From Romanomermis culicivorax (taxonomy: Eukaryota; Nematoda; Enoplea; Mermithida; Mermithidae), in NCBI GenBank assembly GCA_963922205.1, contig CAWUHX010000093.1, positions 868,001 to 932,000 of the forward strand: DNA of 64,000 nucleotides, in the 5' to 3' direction. Both the position numbers and the translations under genes were made by a program. Below the pieces are notes generated by a model that searched no databases, was not told where the DNA came from, and saw only the letters and a program-made list of their open reading frames with translations. Shown here piece after piece: positions 1-13,700 of this stretch (positions are counted from its first letter, which is position 1; every line of letters begins with the position of its first letter).

Positions 1-3000
1 TTGACCTTCCCAGATAGCAAGATCCATCTGCCTTTTCCGGACTATAGGCGACTGGTCGGCTACCTCATACAAGTGCCGCCGTAAGCTAATTCTGTGAGGA
101 ATGCTGAAACAAAATCAATAATTCATTAATTTCGTGGCTCGTTAGTTCAATTATAGTATTCCGAAATTTGCGGCCGCATAAGCAGCCGAGTATTTTCTAT
201 AGTCTAATTTTTATGAAATGCTCGTAAATCAGAAAATGACGAAAATCAGTTCTGTCATCGAAATCGTTTTCACTAAAGTTTTACGATAGAATTTGCTTCT
301 CAAAAGGTTGGTTGAGTATGCTTACATACTTTCAATCCTATGTGACTTACAGTCCGTTTTTCTGAAATGCTTCTTAATAAAGGGAGACTCGTCCACATGT
401 TTACAATTTTCTGTTAAACCATAAGTCACTCTGAACTGAAAATTTGTGAGCATATTCAACAACTTTAACAATTTTTCTTCGTGAAAGCAGTTTTGACCAT
501 AGTACTGATTTTTGTCATTTTTAAATTTTATAAAACCAGACTAGTTCAATAGAAAATGGTAAGAATATAAAACAGTACTTGCTTTGGTTCAGGATTAAAT
601 TTTGGTATGTACGTTTTGCTTTCTGTTTAGGCAGTGAATTTTCAGGAGAGCAGGTTTTTATGACACTCCTAGTCCCGAATTTTGGTTGATGCCTCACGAA
701 TCTCTTCTCAATTTTCAATGAAAAAAGAGAAATCTCTCTCAGAATTCCTAAACTGTCGAACAACTGACTCACTCGATTTTTGGTGCGACCTACAATTTTT
801 TGATTATTCGTTTTGGACTATACACTTCGAGTGTACGTGTACACTCAGCTGCGGTCGAAAAATTCGATATCATTCTATCAATGAACTCCTTGATCAGCTC
901 GGTAAAATACAAAATGCGCATTTTTGTAAGAGTTTACCGATGATAAATAGTTGAACCATAGATGAAGAGTTCAGCAGAAAATTTCAGAAAACATTTAGGC
1001 AAAATATCCGCTCAACTATTCTCCAAAATCATGAACAAGTTGAATCCAAGTTGACATTAAAACAGCCCCATTCATTGTTAATAAATACTTTTTTGATATT
1101 TGATAGTACCTTCAATGCAGTATAAAATTATCAGACTGAACTTGCTCATTAGTTCTGTGATTCTCTCATTCACCTTCTGCAGTAGTCTACCAGAGTTTAA
1201 CCATTCGGCTACGATTATCCATGTTATTTCGATTAATTGACACTAATAACAATGAAATTCATAATAAAACTTGCCTACTATTAGAACGTAAAGCGACAGG
1301 AATATGCCCAAAACGTGCACCTACATACCTTCATAAAGTCGCATCTGCCCATTTTTACTTGTAACCTGCAATTTGACATGCTGTATCCAAACAATATACT
1401 GTAGTTAGGCCGTCTACGCCAGAATGGCAATTTTGTCGAAACCTGGTGGACGTATACACGCTACTCAATTTTTCTTTCTCACGCAATTTCACCGTATCAA
1501 AAACCCCGTAATTCTACCTGTTTTGTAATTATAGGAGGACCAAAACTAACATATGCTACAGACACTCTTATTTGATGTATGTTCAGAGGTCGAAAGCGGG
1601 CGCCATATTGTGGGCAATCAGATCGTTAAGGCAGCTGTTTATTAATTTATTTGATTGAAGTTTAGGGTAACCCAAGGAACTTTTGAGTCTATTAATCCAT
1701 GAGTCGAGCTCTCTTACTTTTCGGTATTACATAAAATGGTGAAATAAAAAGCACACAATCCGACCTGGCCAGCATTTTACATGCTTAGGTAGCCAACTGT
1801 TTTGACATTTTGTGTACTCGTCAGTAGATTTCAACACGAAATTGTGCTTTGGACGTTTTGTAACAGATCAATGAAACACCGAAATCTGATCGATTTTACC
1901 ATTTCTAAACATCTATCAAACGGTGAAAATCTGGCTGAATTGTCTAATTTGCAGCACTATTTTATGTTGTTGATTTTAAATTAATTCATGCCTTCAATGA
2001 TATTAAACATTTTTTGAAAATTCAAGCAAACCTGGAACTTTTTCTAAAATTTTGTTACCACGACATTTTATTAATTCTCCATCATAAACACTGAACATAG
2101 GCCTGCGCCTAAGCCTAGGACACGACTGATATGTACATCAAATATTCCAAAAATGTCGTGATGGTAAAATTGTAGAAAAGATTCGAGAATCTTGCTGGAG
2201 AACTCAATACATTCAAAATCATGGTCACGTTTAAGGTTTAGACTAAATCGCTCTATTGATATCCTGCAGCCTTTTTACTCGGTCGGAATTCAACATTTAT
2301 TGTCTGTGTTTCTTAAAATCCTTTTAAATCATGAAATTACTATTTCAAAATTTTACGTTTTTCGGCTAAACCGAAATATTAGTGGAAATTTGTGAGCATA
2401 CTCAACAAAACATGATGAATCTCATTGTTGTCATTTTGTGTAAATGACTTCGACGGCATTTTTTATTTTTGTAATTTTTCAATTCGGACGCATTTTATGA
2501 AAAACAGACTACGTCGATTTTTGTGTCGATTTTTTTAAAATCTATCCGAAATGAGATTTGATTAAAATTCGAAAATAAAGGTTTTAAGCACGATTTTTTA
2601 GATAAATTTTCGAACTCCAAAAACCGTGACAAGCATTTCAACAAAGACTCAATTAATTCACTACTGCATCTATAGTGTTTTTATACATTAATCTTTAGAA
2701 GAAAATGCTTAATGAAAATGCGTACGTTGTGTTTCTCTGCCCTCAACCATAATTTATGGTGATAGATTCATTTTGAGTCAATGGTACAATTTAAGAAATT
2801 TATTATATGGCCATAATCAACAGAATGAATTTAGTTAAACAATTCGATAGATTTTTTGTAATTTGGACGAGTTTCTTGTTTTCAGTGGTTATTGAGCACA
2901 ATATTTAGCTTTAAGACGTCACACGACTCTGAAATGATACATGTTGCATTTGACATTCGATAGATCTGGAAGACGCCATTTCAACAAAAATTCAATCCAT

Positions 3001-6000
3001 GGAAACTTGAACTTTCGTTTTGGAAGCATGCCAAAAACAGCGCAAGTAGCAAAATCTTTACGGACAAGGTGGCTATGTACTTAATCGATAAGGAAGAAGC
3101 TACAAATCATCTCATATTGACACAAAGAGTTGTGCTGACTTTTTCGCCCCAATAATAACACGTTTGACAATGTTCTACAGTAAAACGTGCCATATGCGCA
3201 AAAAAGGGAACATTTCTACTCAAGGTTAAATTGGAGCAGGGCAGTTCTTTTTTTGAGGTACGGCGAGGTTTTCCTGGTTATTGAAGTACTGTGTGTACGT
3301 TCTGGGAAATACAATACCTACCTCACATTCTGTATACCTGAATACCGTACCATTTGCACCTTATTTTTTCTTGTACGATGATTCTATACTCAGATTCGAA
3401 GACACGTTCCACGGTAACGTGGCTATTATAGACCGGAGGTCGGACAAATGGTCAGCTGTGAAAACGCTGCTCGTTCATATTTCGGTTAGTTTTAGTGGTA
3501 TAATATTGGTGGTCGTGTGTGTGTGTAGTTCAGGAGGATTATATTTCATTGCTTTGCGATAGAAATTAATAGATTTTTCTTCTATTATTTTTAGAATTAT
3601 TTTCCGAAAAAATTGAGAGTCGTTTATTTATTGAAACCGGAAGGAGTGCTGCAAAAGGCCATTGAAAGGGGATACCGGAGTTTATTGGATAGTTGTAGGT
3701 TCAACGTAAGTTTCATGCTTTTAGAAAACGTTGCAACCGACAGATTGTCGAATACAACTTTGCTGAAATCAAGAATAACGGAAAAATAGTTTTGCATCAA
3801 ATTCTTCATTTTTTTGCCACTTTCGTTTATCTAACTTCCAAAAATATCAAAACAACCTACATCCAAAAAATTTTCAAACTGCATATTAAAATAAGAGCTT
3901 ATGGAATTTTTAAATTCCACCGCTTTTCCAAAAAATATGTTCATCCTACTGCAAACAAACACTTTGTGGAAGACATTCTCAATCTGGTTCTATTGCTATG
4001 TCTCAGAACATCGAAATTTTGCTGTTAAACGTGTCTGGTCCAACAAAGAAAATTTGCTTTTTGTCAGTTAAGCTAAAATTATTGTTTTTTGGATCTTGCT
4101 TCACTTACAGACCGCATAATGAAGACAGGAGTTATGTTTCGAGTCTTCATATTTCGACCGTGTTGACGTGTTCCTTAATCACTTCGTTTTATAGTTTGAT
4201 CTGAAAATTTCACCGTTACCCCCTTCCAAAAAAATATTTGGCAATATCGATGCTAATCATTTTTATAGCGCCATACAATTTTCCATTAATTCTTGGCAAA
4301 GAAATAGAGAGTTATAGATTTTCTGACATGCGAGAGAATCTAAATGCAGCTCTACGTATGTGGATTCGGCATATTTTCTGATGCATTACTCCTGATTACA
4401 TGAAATTGTTGTTGCAGAGTTAACGAAATTGCTGTTGAAACATTATTTTTCAAACGACAGAGTTCAATAATAATGAAGATTTTTCAATTACGAGAATTGC
4501 ATAGATCAATCGGCTGCTTTTAGATTCTAACATTTTTGTCTACTGGTCATTCTATTTTGATCTTTACTCATAGCAAATGCCCACTAAACGGTTCTGTTTA
4601 GGATCTAAATATTGAAGCTCAAACTAATATCATCATTCGAACTTGTTTCAAGCGTAATTCGATCAACTTCGATGGGAAAAAAATTCACTTTCAACCGATG
4701 CCTACTCAAACTTTTCCACCCATCATGTATGAACTAAACATGCCATCAAAATTCGATTATAAAACTTGCGCCACATTTTCCGTTTTTTCTCTACTGAGAT
4801 TCGACTTCGCGTTTCACCTACTTTTGTGAACGTAGAAGACGTCACACGTGACACAATTTACTTTCTAAGTTTGATCTGCAAGTTCATTAGTGTTCTCCGT
4901 TTTTTCGCTTGTCCTACACTTCGTCTGAAACCTTTTTAACGTGCATTTCTAGATCGTGATTTGCCAAACGATTCAGGAACTTCATTATTACGTGGCGCCG
5001 AAATTTTTGACCTACGATTTGGATGGTTCATTCAAGTATAATCATTTGGAATGGGTTCAAAATCGAATGGTAAGTTGATGTTGTCTTTTACAATTTTCGA
5101 AAACTTGGCATTTCATCTAAAATAGTCGTGATACACTATAACTGTTTTTGTATCAGAACATTTAGTTTCAGCATGTAGTTTTATTTTTTAATTTGAATTA
5201 TTTCTCGAGATTGTGTCGCAACTATGCAGCCGTCTCACATTTCACTTTGGCTCCCATCTCACTTTGGCGCCCCAGCTGTCTCATACTTTGGCGCCCACTA
5301 TGTGTGTTTTTATCTATGAAAATTTTACGAGCAGTTTTAAATTTTACATTTTGCATTACGCTAAAAAATCTATACTTTCCTGCAGGAAAATTATGTACTT
5401 TGCTGGAATCACTACCTTTTAGCAAACTTCTCTTTTCGTAAAATTAACTTTATATTACTTTAAATTATAAAATCAACAGTACGTGGTGTGAAAATATTAT
5501 GAAAATCTTACATTATAGAAACGACGTTGACAGTAAAAAATCATGTTGTTAATCTTTTTCCTTCATTTTATGTATAAAATTTCTTCACTGTTTCCCTTTC
5601 ATTCTCCGCTCTATTTCAGTTTCTCAACTTTCTACTCTCATCATTTTGAGTCACACGATTCTATGTTCCACTGCTTTTACATTTTATTGTCATATTGTGT
5701 TGTTTCCATTTTGTTTTTTCGTTTTTGTTTCAATACATTTTTTCCCGTTTCATTTTATCCACCGTTTTCCTTATTATCTTATACTCTTATTTCAGTTCTC
5801 ATTTCTTTTTCCATTTATCTGTCCTATTCTATATTCTTTTCCCGTTCTCCATTCTTTTCTCCTTCTACTTTTGTTTTGTTTGTTTTATCTTTTGATTTTG
5901 TTTTATTCGCTCGTTTTCCACTCTATTGATTTTCTCTTATCTTGCAAACTATTTGTTTTATGTTTCCGTTCCTATATAGTTTCTTTTTTCGTTCTCTGTC

Positions 6001-7735
6001 TTCCTCTTTTCCTTTTTTCAAAAACTAGTACGTTTGGGGCATGTTCGCTCGCGTTACTGTAACATTTCTCTCGAGATTTGCTAATTTCTGAGTTATTTTC
6101 AATTTGTTCCAAATCTTTATATTTCATTAGGAGCTATAGCAGAGATACATGATATTCCTGAGCTACTGGAAAGCGACTCTTACCGATCAATGACCTTGCT
6201 AGTTTGGTAATCGCTTCTCACATAAATAGATGATCAGCAGAGCATGAATGCTGAAAAGCAGACCAAGATGGTCGCCAAAATAAGACGGGCGCCAAGTTAA
6301 CATATCCAAGAAAAGACATCACTAAAAAATGGGCGCCGAGTTTAGACAATAGTCTTAAGGCCCTGTCATACCTCACCGCGCGGCGCCGGCCGGTACCGCG
6401 CGGCGCCGCGCGGTGAAGTATGACAGGGTCTTTAGGGGCCAACTATACTTCGCCGTACGGCGCCGTACGGCACCGCATTTAGCTGCTACACTCCGCCGCA
6501 CGGCGCCGTGCCGTGCCGTACAGCACCCGATGAGTGGCTGCTATACTTCATGCCGTACGGTGGTAAATGATAATAAGTAAATGAAAATGATAAGTAGCTG
6601 CTATACTTACGTGCCGTACGGCACTGTACGGCGCCATACGACAATGTGCGGTGAAGTATAGCTGGCCCCTTACTTTGGCGCCTATAACATTGGGCACCAA
6701 AGTCAGACGGGTGGCAAAGTAAGGCTGTACCATTTCTCGATATCCGACTGTTTTATTCTAAACTGGACTCGTCTTCTTCGTGCAGAACTTTTTTCATCTC
6801 CATCATCAGTAAAAAAAGATTGAAGAATATAAAATTTGAAAAAATCCGCGTTTCTGGTCATAATTTTATGAACAACTTTCATCTGTTCAACAACTGAATA
6901 AATAATATGATTTCGAGCATGCCAAGTCAGCGTGTCATGATAGAAAATTTCGAGTCATAATCGAATAAATTCTTCAGAATATTGAAATTGTTCTGATGAA
7001 TTACCCTTTTTCACGATTTCATTCAATATTTCCAGACTTCAAATTTTGCTCTCTCTCCATTTTTTTATTATTTAGTCAGTTTTCCACGGAATTCATTCAA
7101 GGTGACTTCAAGATATTTTTTTAAATCCAGACTACAGACAGTTCAACATTTCTGATTTCTAGGCGAATTTAGGCGCAATAATTTCTAGTACTATTATTAT
7201 TATTATTTTTATGATCTAAAAATAATCCCATCATCTTTGCTGATAATCTTTTCACTTTCTTGAAAGAATTAATCCTTTTCTGAACACAATAAAAGATGCC
7301 TTTTGGTCCAAAAGTTTTCGTAAAATGATGGAGAATCATTATTATTAAACGCGCGGCACAATTTCCAAAATTGCCATTTTGCGCAGTAACTGTACAAGGA
7401 AAGTAAATTTTTGCATACTTTGGTAATTTATCTATGTATTCGATCCTTCTTTCCTTTCCTGTCTGTTTCATATGGCAATATTTTCTTTCCCGCTCGAAAA
7501 GTTTACTTTGGCGCCATTTTGCTGCTTACTTTTGGCTTAAATTTTTGTTTGTCTAAGATTGGTTCCCATTGCTTTCACGACTCCGGCTGAACAACAGCCT
7601 GCAAAAAAGTCTAGTCACTACTACAGCTACTGGTACTCCTGCTGGTATTACTTCTACTATTAGTACTTCTATTAGTACTGCTACTTATACCACTACTACT
7701 AGTACTACTATTACTAGTGCTGCTACTCCTAATAT

Positions 7736-7766
<31 letters not shown>

Positions 7767-10700
7767 GCTGCTGCTACTACTACTACTACATCTACTACTA
7801 ATAATAATAATAATACTATTATTATTAATGATCATTTTTCGGTTGTACCATTTTCACATTTTGCACCTGTTGGGATTTCGATTACTTCTACTATTAGTTT
7901 CACAAAATCAGTATTGTCTCAAAATGTCATTTCTTCCCTATGAGAATTCACACGATTTTCTTCCATAAAATTCTGCTTTCAGCTACGCTGCAGGTAGCAG
8001 AGGCCGGTTTCATCAAAGAGACTTAAGCTCCAGCTGAGTTGTAGCTTAACTTTCCCGATATGTTTTGTGTGTATGAGTTGAGCTACAGCTGAGCTGCAGC
8101 TTAACGGCAATTGTATAACATATGGAGTTAAGCTACAGCTTAAGCTGCAGCTCAGCTGGAGCTTAAGTCTCTTTGATGAAACCGGCCCCTGGTGTTTATG
8201 GCTAATTTATTTGTTTTTCAGAAACGGTGCTTTTATTGATGTTTACTGCAACCTTTTGTAAGCACCCAACCCCGGAATTGAACTTCCTACCTTCAGATAT
8301 ATCGCAGGTTTAGTTGTTTCTGAATTTATTCATTGTACTTTATTTTATAATTCATGCAAACACCACACTAATTTTCTTTCTCTATCCTTTTTACCCCTGA
8401 CATTTTTCCAACTTTCTGGTTGAAACAGCTGCATCCAAAAAGATCCACAAACCATTTTCCAACTACTTCCTTCTCTACCATTATCTCCCATTTCCCCACT
8501 TATTCCTAATGTTTTGTGTTTTTTTTCGAAATTTTCATCAATTTTTTCATCTCTCGTAGGATATCGAGCGTATGCGATCGAGTTCTCAATTAATCGCCAA
8601 AACTTTGGACGAATTTAGCCGCTCCTTGAAAGATACGGAATTGCCGAACGACGCGGAGTCCACGCAAGCCATTTTGATCGGCCAAAAATCCGAAAGGGAT
8701 TCTATAAAAGTAATTAGTTTTTGAATAATATTAGATTTTCAATAGACTTATTCGTCGAATTTTTTCCGAGTAACCATGATCACTTGAAAAGATTTATGAA
8801 AGTCCAAAGGGAAATTGTGAAAAAGAATGCAAGTGAAGATGAAAAATCCACAATCAAAAAAACTACAACGGAAGATAGAGAAAACATCGAAGAAATGTTT
8901 GGATTCTTACGAAGCCGGAAAAGTTGATGGGGCTATCATTTTTTGGAATAGTTGATTGGCAAGCTTAAATTTCAGAATAGTAAAATTTGATGTGAAGGAA
9001 TTTCCAATATTACATGAAAGATTTTTGCATTTTTCTGTCTCCTATGACGTCAGACGAGCTTCCTCGTTCATTGGTGGTGCTCGATCGAAAAATGCAAATT
9101 CTTCTGATAAATTAACATATAGTCTGTTTTTTATAAAATGCTTCTAAATAAAAAACTGACACAAATCAGTACTGCCGTCAAAATCGTTTGCGCACCGCAA
9201 AATTTTTCACTCGAAGAATTGTAAAAGGTGAGGTCAGTATGTTCACAAATTTTCAGTCCTATATGGGATGCGGCTTATCAGAAAATCGTGAAAATCTGAA
9301 ATACTACTTGCTTTCCACTTTCATTATTTAGAAGTATTTCAAGAAAACATACTATAAGTACTGTTCGCAAGACTTTCATGTATGAGAACAGTGATTTATA
9401 GGGACGATTGGTAGTTACGAAATATGAAAGTAACAAACACAATGAGTGGTGGGAAAATGAAATAGAAACCTAGTGCTGTGGAATCGTGCCAAAATTAGCA
9501 CTGCCACCGTTGTCGAATATTTACCCTTAATTTCGAGAAAAAAGAAATTGCATATGTAGACAACTATTCGTGTATAGTAATTGTACGTCTTTATATTTCA
9601 AATTTCATTTTATTCGTCTTTAGAATCGTGTCATTTTTTGAAGAGTGTCATTGAACATACCTCCTAAAAATTAATGAAGAAACATTTTGCTTAATGGAGC
9701 ATGCGAAAACACTTTCTGTTATGCGTTTCATTCTATTTCATTTTTTCGGTAAACCAATCTTTGATGATATAGTTACTCAGCAATTTACTTGATTTATCAC
9801 TCTTAATACGGGTAATCTTTGTGGAAAAATGGTGCATTACAGTAAAAGCTGATTTCCCGTCAAAATAAATTTAGTCTCATAGCATTTAGTTTTCATTTTC
9901 TGGAGTACACATTTCCAGTCTACAAGTATTTATACGAGTCTGGCTGGACTAAAAAGTTCACTTATCTATCTGGTGAGATATATTTTTTATCTGGTCAGTT
10001 CTTTTACAGTACGAGTATTTGTTTCTTTATTGTTTTTTATATTTATCTACTTTTTTATTGTGGCACTGACTGGCTTCCCAGCCTTATTTTTCTCACATTG
10101 TATTTGTTTACTTGTGTATTCGCATATCTGCCGACTTTTTACTAATTGTTCGCCAAAGTTTACTTTATACTTTTCTTTTGTAGTAATTACTACAGTCAGT
10201 TGTCAAATATTTACAGAAGCTCTTGAACCAAAACTCTCAAAAGTTGAAAACGTTTTCGTTAAACTTGCGTGTGGTGGAAAAAATGTGGGGCATTTTTCTA
10301 TAGTTTTGTATAGTGCACCTAAAATTGAAAAAATTTCATTGTTTAAATTATGGAAAGATAAAAACATCGTGACGTATCTGCCTGTTGGTTCGATTCCGAG
10401 TCTCTAAACGTGTCCAAAGATAGCCCATGGGATACCATTCCAAATGTCTCAAAAAAAGTTATCTCAGAGATCTTTCTCAATACAAGGTCAAGCGAAAATA
10501 TGTAAACACTCCTTTTTTCTAAAGAAATGTGCGTATTTTCAGGAAGATTTCCGCATTGCTGTCCGCCGCGGATTTTCCTTATTGAAGAACGTCCGACAAG
10601 TGGATATAAAACCGAGCAGCGAACTTTTGAGTCCTACTAGGCTACAAAACGTTACTTCAATCGAAAGGATGTTAATTCAATTGGAGGAAACGGAGAAAAA

Positions 10701-13700
10701 TTTCGACAAATTTTGGTACAAACATGAACAACGGTTGCAAAAGTGTTTGCAACTGAGGAGATTCGAAGACGATTTTAGAAAAGTAAGAGAGGATTGTATA
10801 GGTCACTGCTAAAAAATCGATGGAATCTGCCCATTTGAGGAACATTTTTAGGTCAATGAATTTTTCGGGCAAAAAATTTTCAGATAGAATGTTAATTCAG
10901 CTGCTCTACTGTTCCAAGTACCAGCGTCATTTCAGCCACTGGAATCATCTGGCCAATGCACCATAGTAATTGCGGGGTCGTATCACTATTAAGAATTCGA
11001 AGTCTGGAATAAAGGACGTTATAGTACTCAGTCACATCAGTCTTCAAATTCCCGTTTTCTGGTGTAAAAGAACGTAGTACCAGAAGAACCTAGAAAACAA
11101 ATTATTTTCATTCTATTCTTCATAGTTCAGGATTCTTCACCAGATTCACTCATCACTGGATTTGAGCCTTAAAATTCGTAGATCAATGTGCATCAATAAA
11201 CATTTATTTTCAGCTCCAAGCAAATTTTGCTCAACATATGCTTTATTTGGAAGAGAATCGTGAAGTCGGTGACACTGTTGACGTCGTCAATGCATTAATA
11301 GCTTCACATAAAACTTACATGGAAAAAGCTGAGGTAAGTTTCCAGAATTTTATGAATTAATGAAGCTTTTGACATCTTAAAAAATCTTTGTTAGCTACTA
11401 AGAATTTAGTCTTCTAGACATGAGTTCTAATCCTTCAGGACCACCTTTTCCTTCAAAAATGTCAATTTATGGAGTAACCATGTGGTCAAGAATACCTTGC
11501 ATTGCATGCCAAGCTAATGTTAGAGATTCTTTTCACTTGATTTCTTTTAAGATCAAAATATCCCAGGTTTGACCAGAGGTGCTTCTGTCTTATAGTCTTG
11601 AAATTTCTTCGCATTTTTTCTCCAGTTTTCTTCTTTCACGTCTCAAAAGAAGTATGTATTCTAAAAACTTTTTTGACTGATATACCATTTCAATAGCAGA
11701 GTCCTACTTTTTTTTAGAATACATTCTAATGTCGAAACATAAACTCGTCGTTCAAAAATAAATTGACTCTTTTTCCCCTAACGCTTTAGGCACTTTTTTC
11801 TGCTGCTGCCAATCACTTCCTTGTCTTGTGCTGCGAAAGTTTATCACTCTCTGTCCTTCTCACTTTCATCTTTTCTTTTCCAGGATGACATTCGTTCGTC
11901 CGAAAGCTTAGAATTGCGCGGGCAACAATTATTGGTCGACCAGGATAAGGAGTTGTTAGAAGGCAGTTTGAAGCCCAAATGCTCCGAATTGACCCGTATG
12001 CGGGAAGCTTTGCAGAACGCCCTGCAAAGAAGACTGGAAATTTTACGTTTGTCGAAGCAGATGCACGAGCAGATTAGTGTAGTAAGTGGATCACTAAATT
12101 CTAAAATCAAGTAACATTGTAGCATTCATTTGAATGATTACTGAACAAACTTTTTGAGAATGAACAAATTAAATGTGTCGGTGCATTTTATAAAAAAAAG
12201 CATCTACGAAGAAGCAGTATATATGATCACAAACGGGAAGTATTTTCTCATGTGCTCAAATGAAACGAAATCAAGTGTCGTACATGAAAAGATGGCCTGA
12301 AGCACGAGTTACCAAATATCATTTCCGAAAAGCATAAAAAATGTGGCTACACGCAAGAGGAAAAAAGTTTTGACACGCACAGAATTTCATTCAGCAAACA
12401 AGACTTTCGAGTATTTCTTTAAAATTCTATTGCTCAAAATACCGTTTGAAGTCAGATTTAATAATAAAATCTCATCTGTAAAGACTTTTGGAAACGACAG
12501 TGGATAATATTCAATCTACTGTGAGAACATTTACGATTTTTACTCAGTAGCCGACATTTTCGTTCGATTTATCGGTAAAATAGCGAAATATACTTTACTT
12601 GGAGTTTTCCAAAGTCAATGAACTTTTTTGAAGCGTGTTAGAAGTCAAAGTCACATTCATAAAATACTGACTGTAGAAAGTTTGGTTCAATCGGTAATGC
12701 TAAGCCTCCTGAATGTGAAGTGAAACAACTTGAATTTGTAGCTATATTTTTACTCGAATTGTGAATCTGCAGAAAATTTTTAAGATGATCATCAGTTCAT
12801 AATCAGCAAATTAGCTGAGGTTTGAAACATTTTCCTCGTTCGTGAAGCTCCAAGGAATCCGCTTTTAGGTTTTCTCGCTAGATCGAGTACTGACAGATTT
12901 TATTCCTGCAGAATAAAATGCAAGATTCTTTCGGAAGGGATAAACGTCATTAGATTCCATGGAATCATAGAGCATCTATAAAATAAATTACAGTAAACGT
13001 TGGTCATTATCAGTTAAGAAATGGCAGAGCGTAATTGATTTTTTTTGACCACCAAAAAACATTGCGACCTAAACAATTTCTGAAAAAAAATCTCTCTGGC
13101 AGGCAGACGTCAAAAACTTTAAACTTCCAAACGACGTGGCAAACTAGTTTTTTACTGCTCAACCTGTTAGCTATGCTAATTTCTGCCATAAAAACACTAA
13201 AGTTGCGAAATTTTTCTGGACAAACCATAAATTTTCGTGTTTTTATAATCAAAACTTGTTCCAATTAGAATCTGTGAATTACTTTTTCCCATCCTCATTA
13301 ATTAATGACATTCGTTTTGCTCATTGAATACAGGCTAACGCATGGTGCACCAAAGGCGTAGAATTATTAACCAGTTTACCATTGGAAGCTCAAACTAAAG
13401 AAGATAGTTTGGATATGCAGAAAAAATTCGACGATTTTTTGTCCATCGGTCGAACTTTGCAATTGGATTCGTTGCGGTTGAAGCGCGGTCCGGAATTGAA
13501 AGCTCTAATTTTGATGACAACTACAGATTCGTCGGCTTTATTGAATCAGGTAATTGAGAAATCTGGAAAAAATATTTTTTGGTGAAAAGTCCAATTTTCA
13601 AAGCATGGTTTTCCAACAAATTGATTTTTAAAAATATAGATTGTTGTATTTTTGGAAAAAATTGATTGTCAGTACTTGCATTTCCATGCGTTTTTTTGAT

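Larger units (their letters stand above)
1..5069 (+). other. SEC14/CRAL-TRIO-like domain exons of the RhoGEF
   Basis: Four exons (1-80, 3394-3484, 3595-3705, 4953-5069) encode the end of a SEC14-like lipid-binding domain, as in the N-terminus of Dbl/Dbs proteins. The first reads [20 protein letters not shown] and stops in phase 2 at gtaagc. The next supplies one base and continues into [19 protein letters not shown], the strongest family hallmark. Exon 3 gives [10 protein letters not shown], matching the usual 'LRP/KP' strand. Exon 4 ends with [11 protein letters not shown], the conserved end of the domain. A second possible donor after exon 2 (3498) would keep SVSFSG, which resembles the family, but breaks the phase with exon 3; I chose the donor at 3485 for that reason. 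Confidence 0.88.
5226..6735. mobile_element. DNA-transposon-like element with GGCGCC-bearing termini (no transposase)
   Basis: The left end reads CAGCCGTCTCACATTTCACT then ACTTTGGCGCC repeats; the right end, read on the other strand, starts CAGCCTTACTTTGCCACCCG then GTCTGACTTTGGTGCCC. These are imperfect inverted termini. The interior is a pyrimidine-rich block (5540-6050) and a cluster of GC palindromes (6355-6671). No transposase is visible. Terminus-like sequence recurs at 33530-33605 and 55058/56450. Exact ends are uncertain by about 20 bp. Confidence 0.5.

Noticed and set aside
3485-3562. Read-through extension of the SEC14 exon (SVSFSG...)
   Set aside because: Resembles the family for six residues, but the only usable donors there are out of phase with the next exon; kept as an alternative only.
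5543-6062. Overlapping forward ORFs of 66-138 codons, Phe/Leu/Ser-rich
   Set aside because: Pure product of the C/T-rich tract; open in all three frames.
7569-7968. Thr-rich, Leu-rich and Ser-rich ORFs
   Set aside because: Translation of an ACT-type microsatellite.
9973-10407. 144-codon forward ORF with hydrophobic first half inside a RhoGEF intron
   Set aside because: Lies between two phase-0 exons, has no recognised motif, is T-rich and shows no splice or start context; taken as chance.
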